The notes under the pieces: model-generated
Told to the model about the DNA's origin: nothing
Databases searched by the model: none
The model's input: the letters and a program-made list of their open reading frames with translations, nothing else
Assembly: GCA_029202545.1 (NCBI GenBank)
Contig: CP119311.1
Location: 6,200,001 to 6,264,000, forward strand
Source of the DNA: Candidatus Pseudobacter hemicellulosilyticus
Lineage (GTDB): Bacteria > Bacteroidota > Bacteroidia > Chitinophagales > Chitinophagaceae
DNA length: 64,000 nt
Direction of reading: 5' to 3'
Program-made: the position numbers and the translations under genes
Shown: piece after piece, positions 18,515-28,000 of the stretch
Numbering within the stretch: position 1 is the first letter of the stretch
Layout of the letters: each line of letters begins with the position of its first letter

Positions 18515-20563
18515 TTAGAGTCCCTTCAGTTTCCTGTTGGACAGGCCCAGGCTTTGCGCCAGGTTGGCCAGGTTCAGCAGGTTACTCCTGTCGTCATCCG
18601 AACTGTTCTGCTGCATCTTCAGCAACAGGCTGGAGATGGTCAGGTTCCTGATATCATTAGAGGAGATATTATACTTCTCGGCAAAACCCTGGATACGTTC
18701 CAGCAGGTCGCCGCTATTGGAGCCGTCACCGATCAGCGCAGTCTTCAGCTGGGTGGCATTCTCACTTTCATTGATGAGCCTGTCGAACCCTTTGGCGCGG
18801 GTTACCTGGTTGATGATATTCTGGAAGAACATGGTTTCACCACCTACAATATCGATATCAGCAGATTTGAGGGCTTCACCCAATACTTCGGCCTGAGCGG
18901 CAGCAATATCACGCTGGACATGGATCTCAGCCAGTGCCACTTCTTTTTCTTTCTGCAGCAGCAGCTTGAACTCTTCGTGGTCCTTACCAACACCATCCAG
19001 CTTTTTCATGGCTTCCGCTTTCTCTTCAATACCGGCGGCTTCTGCAAGGGCTTTCTCTTTCACAATTTCGGCTTCTGCCAGTCCTTCTTTCCTCCTGGCT
19101 TCCGCTTTCTTTTCAATCACGGTGGCGTCTACGGTACCCTGCCTTTCAGCGGCATCTGCTTTGGCCATCATTACTTCAGCTTCAGAGAGACCCAGGGTAG
19201 CTTCTTCACGGGCCTGCGCTTCGGCCAGGATCTTCCGGGCTTCAGCCTGTTTTACAGCAGCCTCCTTTTTAGCTTCAGCGTCTATCAGCAATTGTTTGGC
19301 TTTTTCTTCAGCAGCCTTTTTATCAGCTTCAGCAGCTTTCACTGTGTATATCAGCTTTTCTTCGGCTTCACGGCTGGCATTGGTGATACCTACTGTTTTC
19401 TCCCTTTCCACGGCACGGAAGGACTCTATGTCTTTCATGTTCTGCTGCTCTTCCACCACGCCTTTTTCCAGCTTCACACGCTCCCGGATAACATCCTGGA
19501 TATTCTTGCGCTCTGCTTCCACATTGCGTTCTTTTTCGATCTGGGCCAGGGTTACGATCTTCTCCCGCTCGGTAGCTTCCAGGGCCCTGTCTTTTTCTAC
19601 CCTTTCTGTTTCTACAGCGTCTGTACGTTGCTTATTCTTCTCGGCAATGATGATCTGGCGCAGTTTATTTTCTTCCTGTACCGCCAGGGACTCATCCGTT
19701 TTGATACGGACGGTCTGGGCTCTCAGTCTTTCTTCTTCCCTTACTTTAATGATCTCGGCCTGTTCGCGGGCACGCACATTATCGATCTCCCTTTTTTGTT
19801 TTTCTTCTTTTTCCGCCATCTGCCTTTCCAGTTCCAGGATGGCTTCGCGGGCTTCCACGTTCTGTTTTTTGATCACTTTCTCTTCATTGCGGCGGATCTG
19901 GTTGGCATTGATATTCTGGGCAGCGGTCAGTTCGGTGATCTTACGGATACCCTGAGAGTCAAGGATATTTTCAGGGCTCAGGAATTTCATTTCAGTTTGC
20001 TCCAGGTAGTCAATGGCGCAGTCGTCCAGGATATACCCGTTCAGGTCAGTACCAATAATGTCCAGGATCTCGTTCCGGAATTCCCTGCGGGCTTCATACA
20101 GTTCAATGAAGTCAAATTTTTTACCCACTGTTTTGAGGGCTTCGGAGAACTTGGCTTCAAAGAGGTTGGTGAGGGTATCCACATCACTGGCCCTTTCGCA
20201 GCCAATGATCTGGGCAACGTTGAGTACGTCCTCTATATTCTTGTTCACCCGTACAAAGAAGGCTACTTTGATATCTGCGCGGATATTGTCCTTACAGATC
20301 AGCCCTTCGTTCTCCATACGGTCAATCTGCAGTTTTTTGACAGAGATATCCATGATCTCCATCTTATGAAGGATCGGGATCACGTACATCCCTTTGTTAA
20401 AAGCTACTTTTCCACCGCCCACACCGGTTCTTACAATGGCTTTACCCTGGGGTATTTTTTTATAAAAAGTGGCAAAGGCAACAAGCAGCACTACAAATAA
20501 TAAAACGAGGCAGGCAATAATGATAAAGGTTAATCCGCCGAGGGCGTCGAATAAAGATCCCAT
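18515..20563 (-). CDS. Flotillin-family protein (YqiK-like SPFH/Band 7)
   Basis: The 682-residue protein has an N-terminal membrane helix (about 12-34, LTFIIIACLVLLFVVLLVAF), an SPFH/Band 7 domain at about 40-220 (IPQGKAIVRTGVGGGKVAFN, KGMYVIPILHKMEIMDISVK), and a very long charged coiled coil of E, A, K and R heptads to about residue 560 with the EA-repeat pattern of flotillins. A C-terminal tail follows. Flotillins form large oligomeric scaffolds on membrane microdomains. E. coli YqiK pairs with YqiJ, as here: the YqiJ-like gene ends 36 bases upstream. The giant ATPase begins 157 bases downstream. Confidence 0.9.
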   Translation of the reverse strand: MGSLFDALGGLTFIIIACLVLLFVVLLVAFATFYKKIPQGKAIVRTGVGGGKVAFNKGMYVIPILHKMEIMDISVKKLQIDRMENEGLICKDNIRADIKVAFFVRVNKNIEDVLNVAQIIGCERASDVDTLTNLFEAKFSEALKTVGKKFDFIELYEARREFRNEILDIIGTDLNGYILDDCAIDYLEQTEMKFLSPENILDSQGIRKITELTAAQNINANQIRRNEEKVIKKQNVEAREAILELERQMAEKEEKQKREIDNVRAREQAEIIKVREEERLRAQTVRIKTDESLAVQEENKLRQIIIAEKNKQRTDAVETERVEKDRALEATEREKIVTLAQIEKERNVEAERKNIQDVIRERVKLEKGVVEEQQNMKDIESFRAVEREKTVGITNASREAEEKLIYTVKAAEADKKAAEEKAKQLLIDAEAKKEAAVKQAEARKILAEAQAREEATLGLSEAEVMMAKADAAERQGTVDATVIEKKAEARRKEGLAEAEIVKEKALAEAAGIEEKAEAMKKLDGVGKDHEEFKLLLQKEKEVALAEIHVQRDIAAAQAEVLGEALKSADIDIVGGETMFFQNIINQVTRAKGFDRLINESENATQLKTALIGDGSNSGDLLERIQGFAEKYNISSNDIRNLTISSLLLKMQQNSSDDDRSNLLNLANLAQSLGLSNRKLKGL

Positions 20564-20599
20564 AGATTGGTAGGTTAAAGGGAGTTATGGAAAGTTGGT

Positions 20600-21265
20600 T
20601 TATACAATATTTTTCAGGTTAATTTCAGGCACTACGTAATAGAAGCGTTTGTCTTCCGATTCCGCAGCGATCATCACTTCCGCGTTATAGGCAATGGCTT
20701 CACCGTTGCGACTTTTAACATTGATACGGATCAGGTCATGGTTGATGACCAGTTCGGCGGCGCCGAGTTTATCACCCTGGATAGCAGAGCGCATTTTAGC
20801 CACCCTGCCCAGGAGTTCCTGCGGTTCTTCTCCGTTATAGCCCATCATAGCATATACTTTGATCAAAGGTTTGGTTGCAAACCGGGTAAGCCAGAAAGCG
20901 ATCAGGAAAACAGGGATCAGGATGAGCACTGATTTCCAGCCCCAGTCGGCAATATTGAAGAACAGGGAAGTCACCAGCGTAATGATCCAGGCAATGAATT
21001 TGAAAGTGCTGTAGATGACCATGAAGGGCATTTTGCCTGCATTGACAAAATCAAGTGCTTTGGAAAAGAAGGAAGGTTCGGCATTATCTGTATCAACATC
21101 GGCATCCGTATCAGCATCCACATCCAGGTCGGGCGAACCGTCAATATCGCCCACAAAATCACCGGTAAAAAAAGTAAAGATCCAGTACAGGGCAGTGAGG
21201 CCTGCCAGCACCGTCATGATGCCGTTGGACAAGGGATGGAACAGGAGTCGCGCCAATTCAGCCAT
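20600..21265 (-). CDS. YqiJ-like membrane protein with OB-fold (NfeD-related)
   Basis: The 221-residue protein has a first membrane helix at about 15-34, a soluble loop (35-80), two more helices (about 80-105 and 110-132) and a C-terminal soluble OB-fold-like domain (about 145-215, core ELLGRVAKMRSAIQGDKLGA). The loop contains an acidic run SPDLDVDADTDADVDTDN at about 44-61 that could bind calcium or another cation. NfeD/YqiJ proteins are standard partners of flotillins, and the flotillin gene follows 36 bases later. The gene starts six bases after the PspA gene, indicating one transcript. Confidence 0.8.
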   Translation of the reverse strand: MAELARLLFHPLSNGIMTVLAGLTALYWIFTFFTGDFVGDIDGSPDLDVDADTDADVDTDNAEPSFFSKALDFVNAGKMPFMVIYSTFKFIAWIITLVTSLFFNIADWGWKSVLILIPVFLIAFWLTRFATKPLIKVYAMMGYNGEEPQELLGRVAKMRSAIQGDKLGAAELVINHDLIRINVKSRNGEAIAYNAEVMIAAESEDKRFYYVVPEINLKNIV

Positions 21266-21271
21266 ACGCTA

Positions 21272-21982
21272 TCAGGGGTTTGGTGAGATACCGAGTTTTT
21301 CTTTGATGGCCTGGAGGTCTTTTTCAATGGAAAAAGTATCGTCCTTCAGGAGTTTATTGAGTTCATCTTTCAGGTCGTTCTTGCTATGGGCAATTTCGCC
21401 ATAGGCCTGGGCCAGGGCTTCCTGTTCTTCTACTTTTCCTTTCATCCGCTCCAGCATGGCGATGGTGCCGTTGGTATCCAGCTGCGCCAGTTGTTTATTG
21501 ACCTGCTGGGTAGCTTTGCTGACCTTTACCCGGGCATTGAGGGTTTTCAGTTCTTTCTCCCATTTGGCCAGGTTATCTTTCAGGATATCAATATTCTTCT
21601 GCATGCCCAGGGCCGACTGCTGGTGGACCAGCGCCTGTGCGCCCAGTTCTTCTGCTTCGGAGTAAAAGCGCCTGCGCAGCGATAAGGCTTCGCGGGCCAG
21701 TTCTTCCGCCCTGGGAAAATCCACTTCGCCATGCTGTGCTTTCTGCATGATCAGGATAGCCTTCTCTGCGTAGCCGAGGGATTCTTTCTGGCAGGCCCCC
21801 TGCTCATTTTCTGTGCGGATAGCCAGGGCCTTTACTTTGGCATAGGCTTCGGTGGCTTCTGCCAGGTCCTCGCGGAGTTCCCGCAATCCCTGCTCGGTCA
21901 TCTTGACCGGATCTTCCATTTTCTCTACGGCGGCATGGATTTCGGCCTGTCCAATCCTGAATATTCGCTTAAATATATTCAT
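21272..21982 (-). CDS. PspA/IM30 (Vipp1) family membrane-stress protein
   Basis: The protein is about 236 residues and almost wholly alpha-helical, with the PspA family opening MNIFKRIFRIGQAEIHAAVE. This start carries the amphipathic helix that binds stressed membranes, followed by the helical hairpin (residues 25-200) rich in E, K, Q and A. I chose the ATG at 21982 because it matches the family start and has an AAGG ribosome site just upstream; an in-frame codon at 22006 overlaps the preceding gene. PspA proteins polymerise on damaged inner membrane. It lies four bases after the YjfI-like gene, the same order as yjfI-yjfJ in E. coli. Confidence 0.92.
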   Translation of the reverse strand: MNIFKRIFRIGQAEIHAAVEKMEDPVKMTEQGLRELREDLAEATEAYAKVKALAIRTENEQGACQKESLGYAEKAILIMQKAQHGEVDFPRAEELAREALSLRRRFYSEAEELGAQALVHQQSALGMQKNIDILKDNLAKWEKELKTLNARVKVSKATQQVNKQLAQLDTNGTIAMLERMKGKVEEQEALAQAYGEIAHSKNDLKDELNKLLKDDTFSIEKDLQAIKEKLGISPNP

Positions 21983-21986
21983 AACC

Positions 21987-22379
21987 TTAGATTTTTGAAA
22001 AATCAATTATTTGTTGATAATACTCGCTTAACAATAAGCCTAAAGAATTGAGGGCGCTTTCAAACTCGTTGAAGTCAAGGTTCTCCAGTTGCATGGTGTA
22101 GCGGAACAGGACCTTGTTGCCTTCTTCATTGATCACAAAAGCGCCATGGATCATGTCCCGGTTCTTTTGCAATAATTGTTTGAACATCTGGCCATTGTCC
22201 GCCCTGAAAGAGAACAGGAACTGTTCCATGATCAGGATAGGTGGCGCAACACCAATAATAAGATTGTGAATGCCGTCCATGGGATTGTCGATCTTCAATA
22301 TCCCCTCCTGCCCGTTCCTGTAAGCGATCTGACATCCGGCGTTAGTGGCAAACTGTTCTATGGTAGCTAAATAATCCAT
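21987..22379 (-). CDS. YjfI-like DUF2170 protein
   Basis: The 130-residue soluble protein resembles the DUF2170/YjfI family: an N-terminal helix, then alternating strands (GILKIDNPMDGIHNLIIGV, FRADNGQMFKQLLQKNRDM, GNKVLFRYTMQLENLDF) and a C-terminal helix. Its biochemical role is unknown. In many bacteria it is encoded directly before a PspA-family gene, as here with a four-base gap to the PspA start, so it probably regulates or escorts PspA (inference). It is the first gene of the five-gene operon and begins about 30 bases downstream of the predicted promoter. Confidence 0.75.
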   Translation of the reverse strand: MDYLATIEQFATNAGCQIAYRNGQEGILKIDNPMDGIHNLIIGVAPPILIMEQFLFSFRADNGQMFKQLLQKNRDMIHGAFVINEEGNKVLFRYTMQLENLDFNEFESALNSLGLLLSEYYQQIIDFSKI

Positions 22380-22409
22380 CGGGCATCGATTTTTTAGATT
22401 AGTCGCACG

Positions 22410-22429
22410 CTTGTTACAAATGTAACAAG
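22410..22429. promoter_or_regulatory. Palindromic operator between the YjfI operon and the XRE gene
   Basis: The sequence CTTGTTACAAATGTAACAAG is a perfect inverted repeat with nine-base arms and a two-base centre. It overlaps the minus-strand -7 element and the plus-strand -33 area. The likely ligand is the XRE protein encoded immediately to the right. Confidence 0.75.
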
Positions 22430-22445
22430 AATATACCTATGTTTG
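22411..22445 (+). promoter_or_regulatory. Candidate promoter of the XRE regulator gene
   Basis: A Bacteroidota -7 element TATGTTTG (TAnnTTTG) lies at 22438-22445. The nearest TTG (22411-22413) is 24 bases upstream, slightly farther than usual. The start codon is 53 bases downstream. Confidence 0.4.
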
Positions 22446-22448
22446 CAA
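22417..22448 (-). promoter_or_regulatory. Promoter of the YjfI-PspA-flotillin-ATPase operon
   Basis: On the minus strand, TTG (22448-22446), 21 bases, then TACATTTG (22424-22417) matches the Bacteroidota TTG/TAnnTTTG pattern. The -7 box sits inside the palindrome at 22410-22429, so a protein bound there would block the promoter. Confidence 0.65.
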
Positions 22449-22497
22449 AAATTATTAGCATATAGTCTAATGAATTTTACACTCAATTGACAAGTGA

Positions 22498-23178
22498 ATG
22501 CCCAAGATCGGTAATAACATCAAAAAAATCAGAACGGCGAAAGGGTTGACCCAACAGGCTTTTGCCGATCTTTTTGAATTAACCCGTGGGAACATCTCTT
22601 CTTACGAGGAAAACAGGGCCGAACCCAAGATTGAAACATTGGTCAGAATTGCCAACCATTTTTGCATCCCGTTGGACAAGTTTATTACGCATAACCTGAC
22701 TATCAACGAGATCCTGCGCTACAACGGCGATAAGCTGATGGAAGAAGAGCACCAGCTGATGAGCAGGAAGCTGCGCGAAGTGACTTTTATCAGCGATAAC
22801 CATTACCTGAAATGCTCCCGTGGGGAACTGTCCTTCACGGAATGGAGCGCCTTCCCCAAACTGGTATTACCGGAAACCAGCAATAACCAGCTGCTGGCCC
22901 TGGACTTCAACAATACCATCCCCCACCACCGTTCATTGCCCACCTACTTACCGGACGATGTGCTGGTATTTGAAGAAGTGACGCAGCAGAACGTCCATCT
23001 CTGCCATGAGCAGACAGGACTGTACACTGCTGCCAACGAGCTGATGATTGGCCAGTACAGCATACAGGGAACACAGGTGGAACTGGTCCTGAATGATTTC
23101 AGGAAGCACAAATGCAGCTTCAGAAAGCCGATGGAATTCTGGCGCTTATTTGCCGTATATGGGCACCAGGCGTCCTGA
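22498..23178 (+). CDS. XRE-family transcriptional regulator of the membrane-stress locus
   Basis: The 226-residue protein begins with a Cro/CI-type helix-turn-helix (about 5-65: NIKKIRTAKGLTQQAFADLF, LTRGNISSYEENRAEPKIE). A C-terminal domain of about 150 residues is rich in short strands; its NHYLKCSRGELSFTEWSAFP stretch is vaguely reminiscent of a LexA/S24-like or ligand-sensing fold, but I see no Ser-Lys protease pair and do not assign one. It is divergent from the YjfI-PspA-YqiJ-flotillin-ATPase operon with a perfect palindrome between them, so it most likely controls that operon and itself. The signal it senses is unknown. Confidence 0.85.
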   Translation: MPKIGNNIKKIRTAKGLTQQAFADLFELTRGNISSYEENRAEPKIETLVRIANHFCIPLDKFITHNLTINEILRYNGDKLMEEEHQLMSRKLREVTFISDNHYLKCSRGELSFTEWSAFPKLVLPETSNNQLLALDFNNTIPHHRSLPTYLPDDVLVFEEVTQQNVHLCHEQTGLYTAANELMIGQYSIQGTQVELVLNDFRKHKCSFRKPMEFWRLFAVYGHQAS

Positions 23179-23298
23179 ATCCCAGGCCATGGCAGCCCGT
23201 GCCCAAAGCAGGCCCTGGCCTATTCCGGGTAAATTAACAATAGGATAATCCCCTAAAAAGCCCACCCTGTACTCCGTTCAGGATATTTGTGCCCGGAT

Positions 23299-23844
23299 AT
23301 GGAGTTCACTGTACAGCATATACAAAGCGGCAATATCAATAGCTTTGAACAGGTATACCATCAGTATCATACCCGCCTGTACTATTATGTCCTTAAGTAT
23401 ACCCGCTCGGCCTACCTCGCCGAAGAAGCCGTTCAGCTCACCTTTATTAAATTATGGGAGAACCGGCGCCAGCTTTCTCCAAACTTCGATCTTTCCGTCC
23501 AGCTGTTCCGGATTGCCCGCAGCACCACCATTGACCTGCTCCGGAAAGAGGGCCCTGCCGGCCAGCCTGTAGCCTTGCTGTCAGCAGAAACAGCTGCACT
23601 GACCGTAGAAACAGATATTGAACACAAGGACCAGCTCAGCCAGGTGGAAGCGCTGATAGAGGAGCTGTCGCCTGTCCGCAAAAAGATCTTCAAGCTCAGC
23701 CGTTTTGAAGAACTGTCCCATAAGGAAATTGCAGAGCAGCTGTCCATCTCTCCCAAAACAGTGGAGAACCATATAGGACGCGCCATCAGCCAGCTGAAGA
23801 ATAAAATGGTGCTGCTCTTCCTCCTGCTCACCCAACTTTTCTGA
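23299..23844 (+). CDS. FecI-type ECF sigma factor (Sus locus 1)
   Basis: The 181-residue protein has sigma region 2 near residues 10-75 (FEQVYHQYHTRLYYYVLKYT) and region 4 near 115-170 (ELSHKEIAEQLSISPKTVEN, then HIGRAISQLKNK). The ATG at 23299 (MEFTVQHIQSG) is preferred to the TTG at 23287. A FecR-type anti-sigma gene follows about 70 bases later, then SusC and SusD genes. It should direct RNA polymerase to the SusC promoter when the outer membrane transporter signals through FecR, although this SusC lacks the usual signalling domain. Confidence 0.92.
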   Translation: MEFTVQHIQSGNINSFEQVYHQYHTRLYYYVLKYTRSAYLAEEAVQLTFIKLWENRRQLSPNFDLSVQLFRIARSTTIDLLRKEGPAGQPVALLSAETAALTVETDIEHKDQLSQVEALIEELSPVRKKIFKLSRFEELSHKEIAEQLSISPKTVENHIGRAISQLKNKMVLLFLLLTQLF

Positions 23845-23915
23845 TCCCCCACTCCTGTATATTAACTAATTATTACCGGTGAGGGATGCCGGACTTTTCT
23901 ACGAATTATAGGTAT

Positions 23916-24971
23916 ATGAAAATTACGGAAGCGCTCATAGAACGGTTCTTCAACAATGATTGTGATGAGGCAGAACAGCTGGCAGTCAAAAACTATTTCA
24001 GGCAACACCCTGAAGTACTGAGAAAATACATGACGGAGCCTTCCTGGAAAACTTTTGAGACCAATCAATCCGTACCGGGACCGGTGGCTGAAAAAATGCT
24101 GGACATGATCCGGCAGCAGACCTATGGCGGCCGCAGGCGAATGATGATCCGTAATTGGGCAGCGGCGGCGGCGGCTATCCTGCTGATCACCGGCAGCGCT
24201 TACTGGCTCAGCAACAGCGTCAAAAAACAGCCGGCAGTAATAGCTGCCACCGAAAAGCCTGTTGAAACACCAGCTCCCGCCAATTTTCATACAACAGCCA
24301 ATACCACCGGAAAACTACAGACCCTTATCCTCGAAGACAGTACCAAAGTTGAACTGGCGCCCAACAGTACACTGAGTTATCCCGTGCCTTTTCAGTCCGA
24401 CAGGCGGCAGCTCACCCTGAAAGGGCAGGCCGTTTTTTATGTAGCCAAAGATCCGGGCAAACCTTTTACCGTATTTGCCGGCAAACTGGCCACCACGGCC
24501 ATCGGCACTGTATTCCGCATCACAGCTTTTGCCGGGAAGCCGACCAGCGTACACCTGCTGAGCGGTAAAGTGCGGGTGGAAGCCGACAGCAGCATTGCGC
24601 AAAAAACAGGCAATGTGCTGTACCTGCTGCCCGGACAGGCATTGCAGCTCAATGCTGAACGTCACCTGGTGCTGCTGAACAAAAAAGAAAAGGCATTCCT
24701 ACCGGTCCTGACGCTACCCCAAAAAGCAGCCGCAAAACAAGACGAAGTGATGGTTTTCCGTAATGAATCACTGGAAACCCTCTTTACCAGCCTGTCCGAA
24801 AAATACCAGGTGAAAATTGTATTCAAACCGGCACAGGTATCAGGGATGAGCTTCACAGGCCGGTATGACCGCCACAAAGAAACCTTGTCTGAATTCATTG
24901 AAACGATCAGCTTGCTCAACAACCTGGTGGTCCGGGAAGAAAATGGGACCATCCTGATAGAAGGGAAATAA
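23916..24971 (+). CDS. FecR-family anti-sigma factor (Sus locus 1)
   Basis: The 351-residue protein has a cytoplasmic helical region (1-75), one membrane helix (about 80-98, AAAAAAILLITGSAYWL), a periplasmic FecR domain (about 125-225, LEDSTKVELAPNSTLSYPVP, then LKGQAVFYVAKDPGKPFTVF) and a C-terminal DUF4974 module (last ~70 residues, DEVMVFRNESLETLFTSLSE). I chose the ATG at 23916 (MKITEALIERFF) because family members start there; an in-frame ATG at 23886 is possible. It should hold the preceding sigma factor and release it on a transport signal. Confidence 0.9.
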   Translation: MKITEALIERFFNNDCDEAEQLAVKNYFRQHPEVLRKYMTEPSWKTFETNQSVPGPVAEKMLDMIRQQTYGGRRRMMIRNWAAAAAAILLITGSAYWLSNSVKKQPAVIAATEKPVETPAPANFHTTANTTGKLQTLILEDSTKVELAPNSTLSYPVPFQSDRRQLTLKGQAVFYVAKDPGKPFTVFAGKLATTAIGTVFRITAFAGKPTSVHLLSGKVRVEADSSIAQKTGNVLYLLPGQALQLNAERHLVLLNKKEKAFLPVLTLPQKAAAKQDEVMVFRNESLETLFTSLSEKYQVKIVFKPAQVSGMSFTGRYDRHKETLSEFIETISLLNNLVVREENGTILIEGK

Positions 24972-25040
24972 TCTTTTTCGATACTCATTTTTCAATTGGC
25001 ATCCTGCAAAAAAAATATAGCAGGATGTACAGGGATTCTT

Positions 25041-28000
25041 ATGTCTAAACTGCAAAGTATGAACGCTATTATCTATTCACGCAAACAATTGATCAGGGCA
25101 GCCTGTGGGTTGCTGTTGACAACAGCCATGCTGGGTGCACAGGCACAAACGGGTAGCCCCGTAGCCACCGGCATTGTCAGGAACAGCAAAGGAGAATCGC
25201 TCGGCAATGTGGCCGTTTCCATGGAGAACGAACGCCAGGAACCCGTCGCCAGTGGTATGACCAATGAAAAAGGGGTATTTACGTTTACCAACCTGCCCCT
25301 TGGTGGTCCCTTCCGTTTTATTGTGAGCCATGTGGGCTTTGTTTCCGATACCCTTACCGGCTATAAAGTACAGGAAAAGACCAGGATCTCTTTGTCAGTG
25401 ATCCTGCGGGAAAGAACAGAAGAGCTGAATTCCGTGGTAGTAACAGCCCTGGGTATCCGCCGGGAAGAAAAATCGCTGGGCTATTCCGCGCAGACGGTAA
25501 AAGACAATGCAGTTCAGGACGCCCGGACCAATAACTGGGTCAATGCCCTCTCCGGCAAAGTGGCCGGCCTCAACATCCAGGGCGCCGGTGCTGGTCCTAT
25601 GGGTTCTTCCCGGATCACCCTGCGCGGCGAAAGCTCCCTGAACCTGGACAATAACCAGGCGCTGATAGTAGTAGATGGCGTACCCGTCAGCAAGCGGATC
25701 ACCGGTACCGGTTATTCCTCGCACCTGTCGGCCGATAACCCCGTGGATTTTGGTTCCAGCCTGTCCGACCTGAACCCGGACGACATTGAAAAGGTTACGG
25801 TCCTGAAGGGTGCCGGAGCTACAGCACTGTATGGTAGTCGCGCCGCCGGCGGCGCTATCCTGATCACCACCAGATCAGGCTCCAAAAAGGACAGAGGCAT
25901 GGGCATCACCTATAATACCAATATCGCCATTGACGAAGTCAACCGCTGGCCCGATTACCAGTATGAATACGGTGAGGGACGAACCGATAAATACTATTCC
26001 TACGGCAATAGCGCCGATGGCGCCAACACCGGCACTACGGTAGCCGCCGGCCGCGCCTTTGGTCCCAAATTCAATGGCCAGCTCTATTTCCAGTATGATC
26101 CCAATACACCCGATGGTATTCCAACCGAACGTACACCCTGGGTGGCCGACAAGAACTATATCAAAGGTTTTTTCCGTACCGGCCTCACCATCACCAACAG
26201 CATAGCTATTGAAGGTGGCAACGACCGCGGCACTGCACGGCTTTCCATTACCCATATGAAGAACCAGTGGATACTGCCCAACACAGGTTATGAGCGCATC
26301 AACGCGGCTTTATCGGTCAACCAGAAAGTATCTGACAGGCTTAAAATAAGCGGTAAAGTAAACTATACCAATAAAAAGAGCGATAACCTGCCAGGCGCCG
26401 GTTACAATAACCAGAGCATCATGTATTTCCTGATCATTGGCACAACCCCCAATATCAGGCCGGAATGGTTCAAACCCTACTGGCAGCCTGGCCTGGAAAA
26501 CGTGAAGCAGCGTAACCCTTTCAACACCGGACCGGACAATCCATACCTGGACCTGTACGAGATGCTGAATAAAATGAACAAACATGGCGTGATCGGTAAT
26601 ATCACAGCCAACTATGAGATCAGTCCCAAGATGGAACTGATGGTGCGTACCGGTACCGATCTCAGCTTCGAGTTCCGCTCCCAGCAACGTCCTTTCAGCA
26701 TGACCAAATTCCCCAATGGTTCGTACAGAGAACAGAACATTTTCAACTACGAGGTGAATACAGACGCCTTGCTGACGTATAAAGATCGTATCAACAGGGA
26801 CCTGGGCTTCACGGTTGCAGCCGGTGGCAATGCCATGCGCTCTACCTATGATTTTGCCGGCATGTATGCCGATCAGCTGGCGCAGCCCGGCGTATACATG
26901 ATCTCCAACAGCCTTGACCCTGCTGTGGCCGATCCGCAGAAGAACAAAAAGGCTATCAACAGCCTCTACGCTACTGCACAATTCAATTACAGGGAAAAGG
27001 TATTCCTGGATCTCACCGGCCGGAACGACTGGTCCAGCTCCCTGCCCGCTGGCAACAACTCTTATTTCTACCCCTCCGTCAGCACCAGCTTCCTGCTGAA
27101 TGAAATGCTGCCGCTGCCAGCTTCCATCTCTTTCGCAAAATTGCGCCTGAGCTGGGCACAGGTGGGTAATGATACCGATCCTTACAAAACAGCCAAATAC
27201 TATGACAAGATCTACAGTAACGGCCTGACCAATCCCACCACCATGTACAACCCCGACCTCAAGCCGGAGATCACTTCCAGCTATGAAGCGGGCCTGGACC
27301 TGCGCTTTATCAATGGCCGGTTGGGCATTGACGCCACTGTATATACCAACAACAGCCGCAACCAGATCATTGCCATCCCCGTGGATCCTATTTCCGGGTA
27401 CAGCAACAAGGTGGTGAATGCAGGACTGATCAACAGCCAGGGCGTTGAGCTGGTGCTGACCGGCAAGCCCATTGTTTCTCCGCGTTTTAGCTGGACCACC
27501 ACGCTGAACTGGAGCACCAACCGCAGCTATGTTAAAGAACTGGCAGAAGGCATTACCAGCCAGGTGATCTATGCGCACAATACCAATGTCAGCATTGAAG
27601 CAAGAGTTGGCGGCCGCATGGGTGATATGTACGGCAAAGGCTTCCAGCGTACGGACGACGGCCAGATCATCTATTCTTCCAACGGCCTGCCCGCCACCCT
27701 GGATCCTGTAATGAAGAAATGGGGCAATGCCTTCCCCGACTGGCGTGCCGGTCTCATGAACGAGTTTGCATTCAGCCAGTTCCGGGTGAGTGTGCTGCTG
27801 GACGGACAGAAAGGTGGCAGCATGTATTCACAGACCAACCACAAGAACAATACCCTCGGTAAAACCAAGGTTACCCTGCCCGGCCGTGATGGCGGTATTG
27901 TAGGTGAAGGTGTGGTATGGGATGCAGGCTCCGGTAAATACGTCGCCAACACAGTGAACGTAACTGCCGCCAGCTATTACGACAATTACTATTCCATCGG

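Noticed and set aside
18554..20500. Long open frame of 648 codons on the plus strand
   Set aside because: It is the reverse shadow of the flotillin coiled coil. Its translation has F/L-rich low-complexity composition and no family features, while the minus-strand frame is a clear SPFH protein.
26310..27578. 422-codon minus-strand frame
   Set aside because: Shadow of the locus 1 SusC gene.
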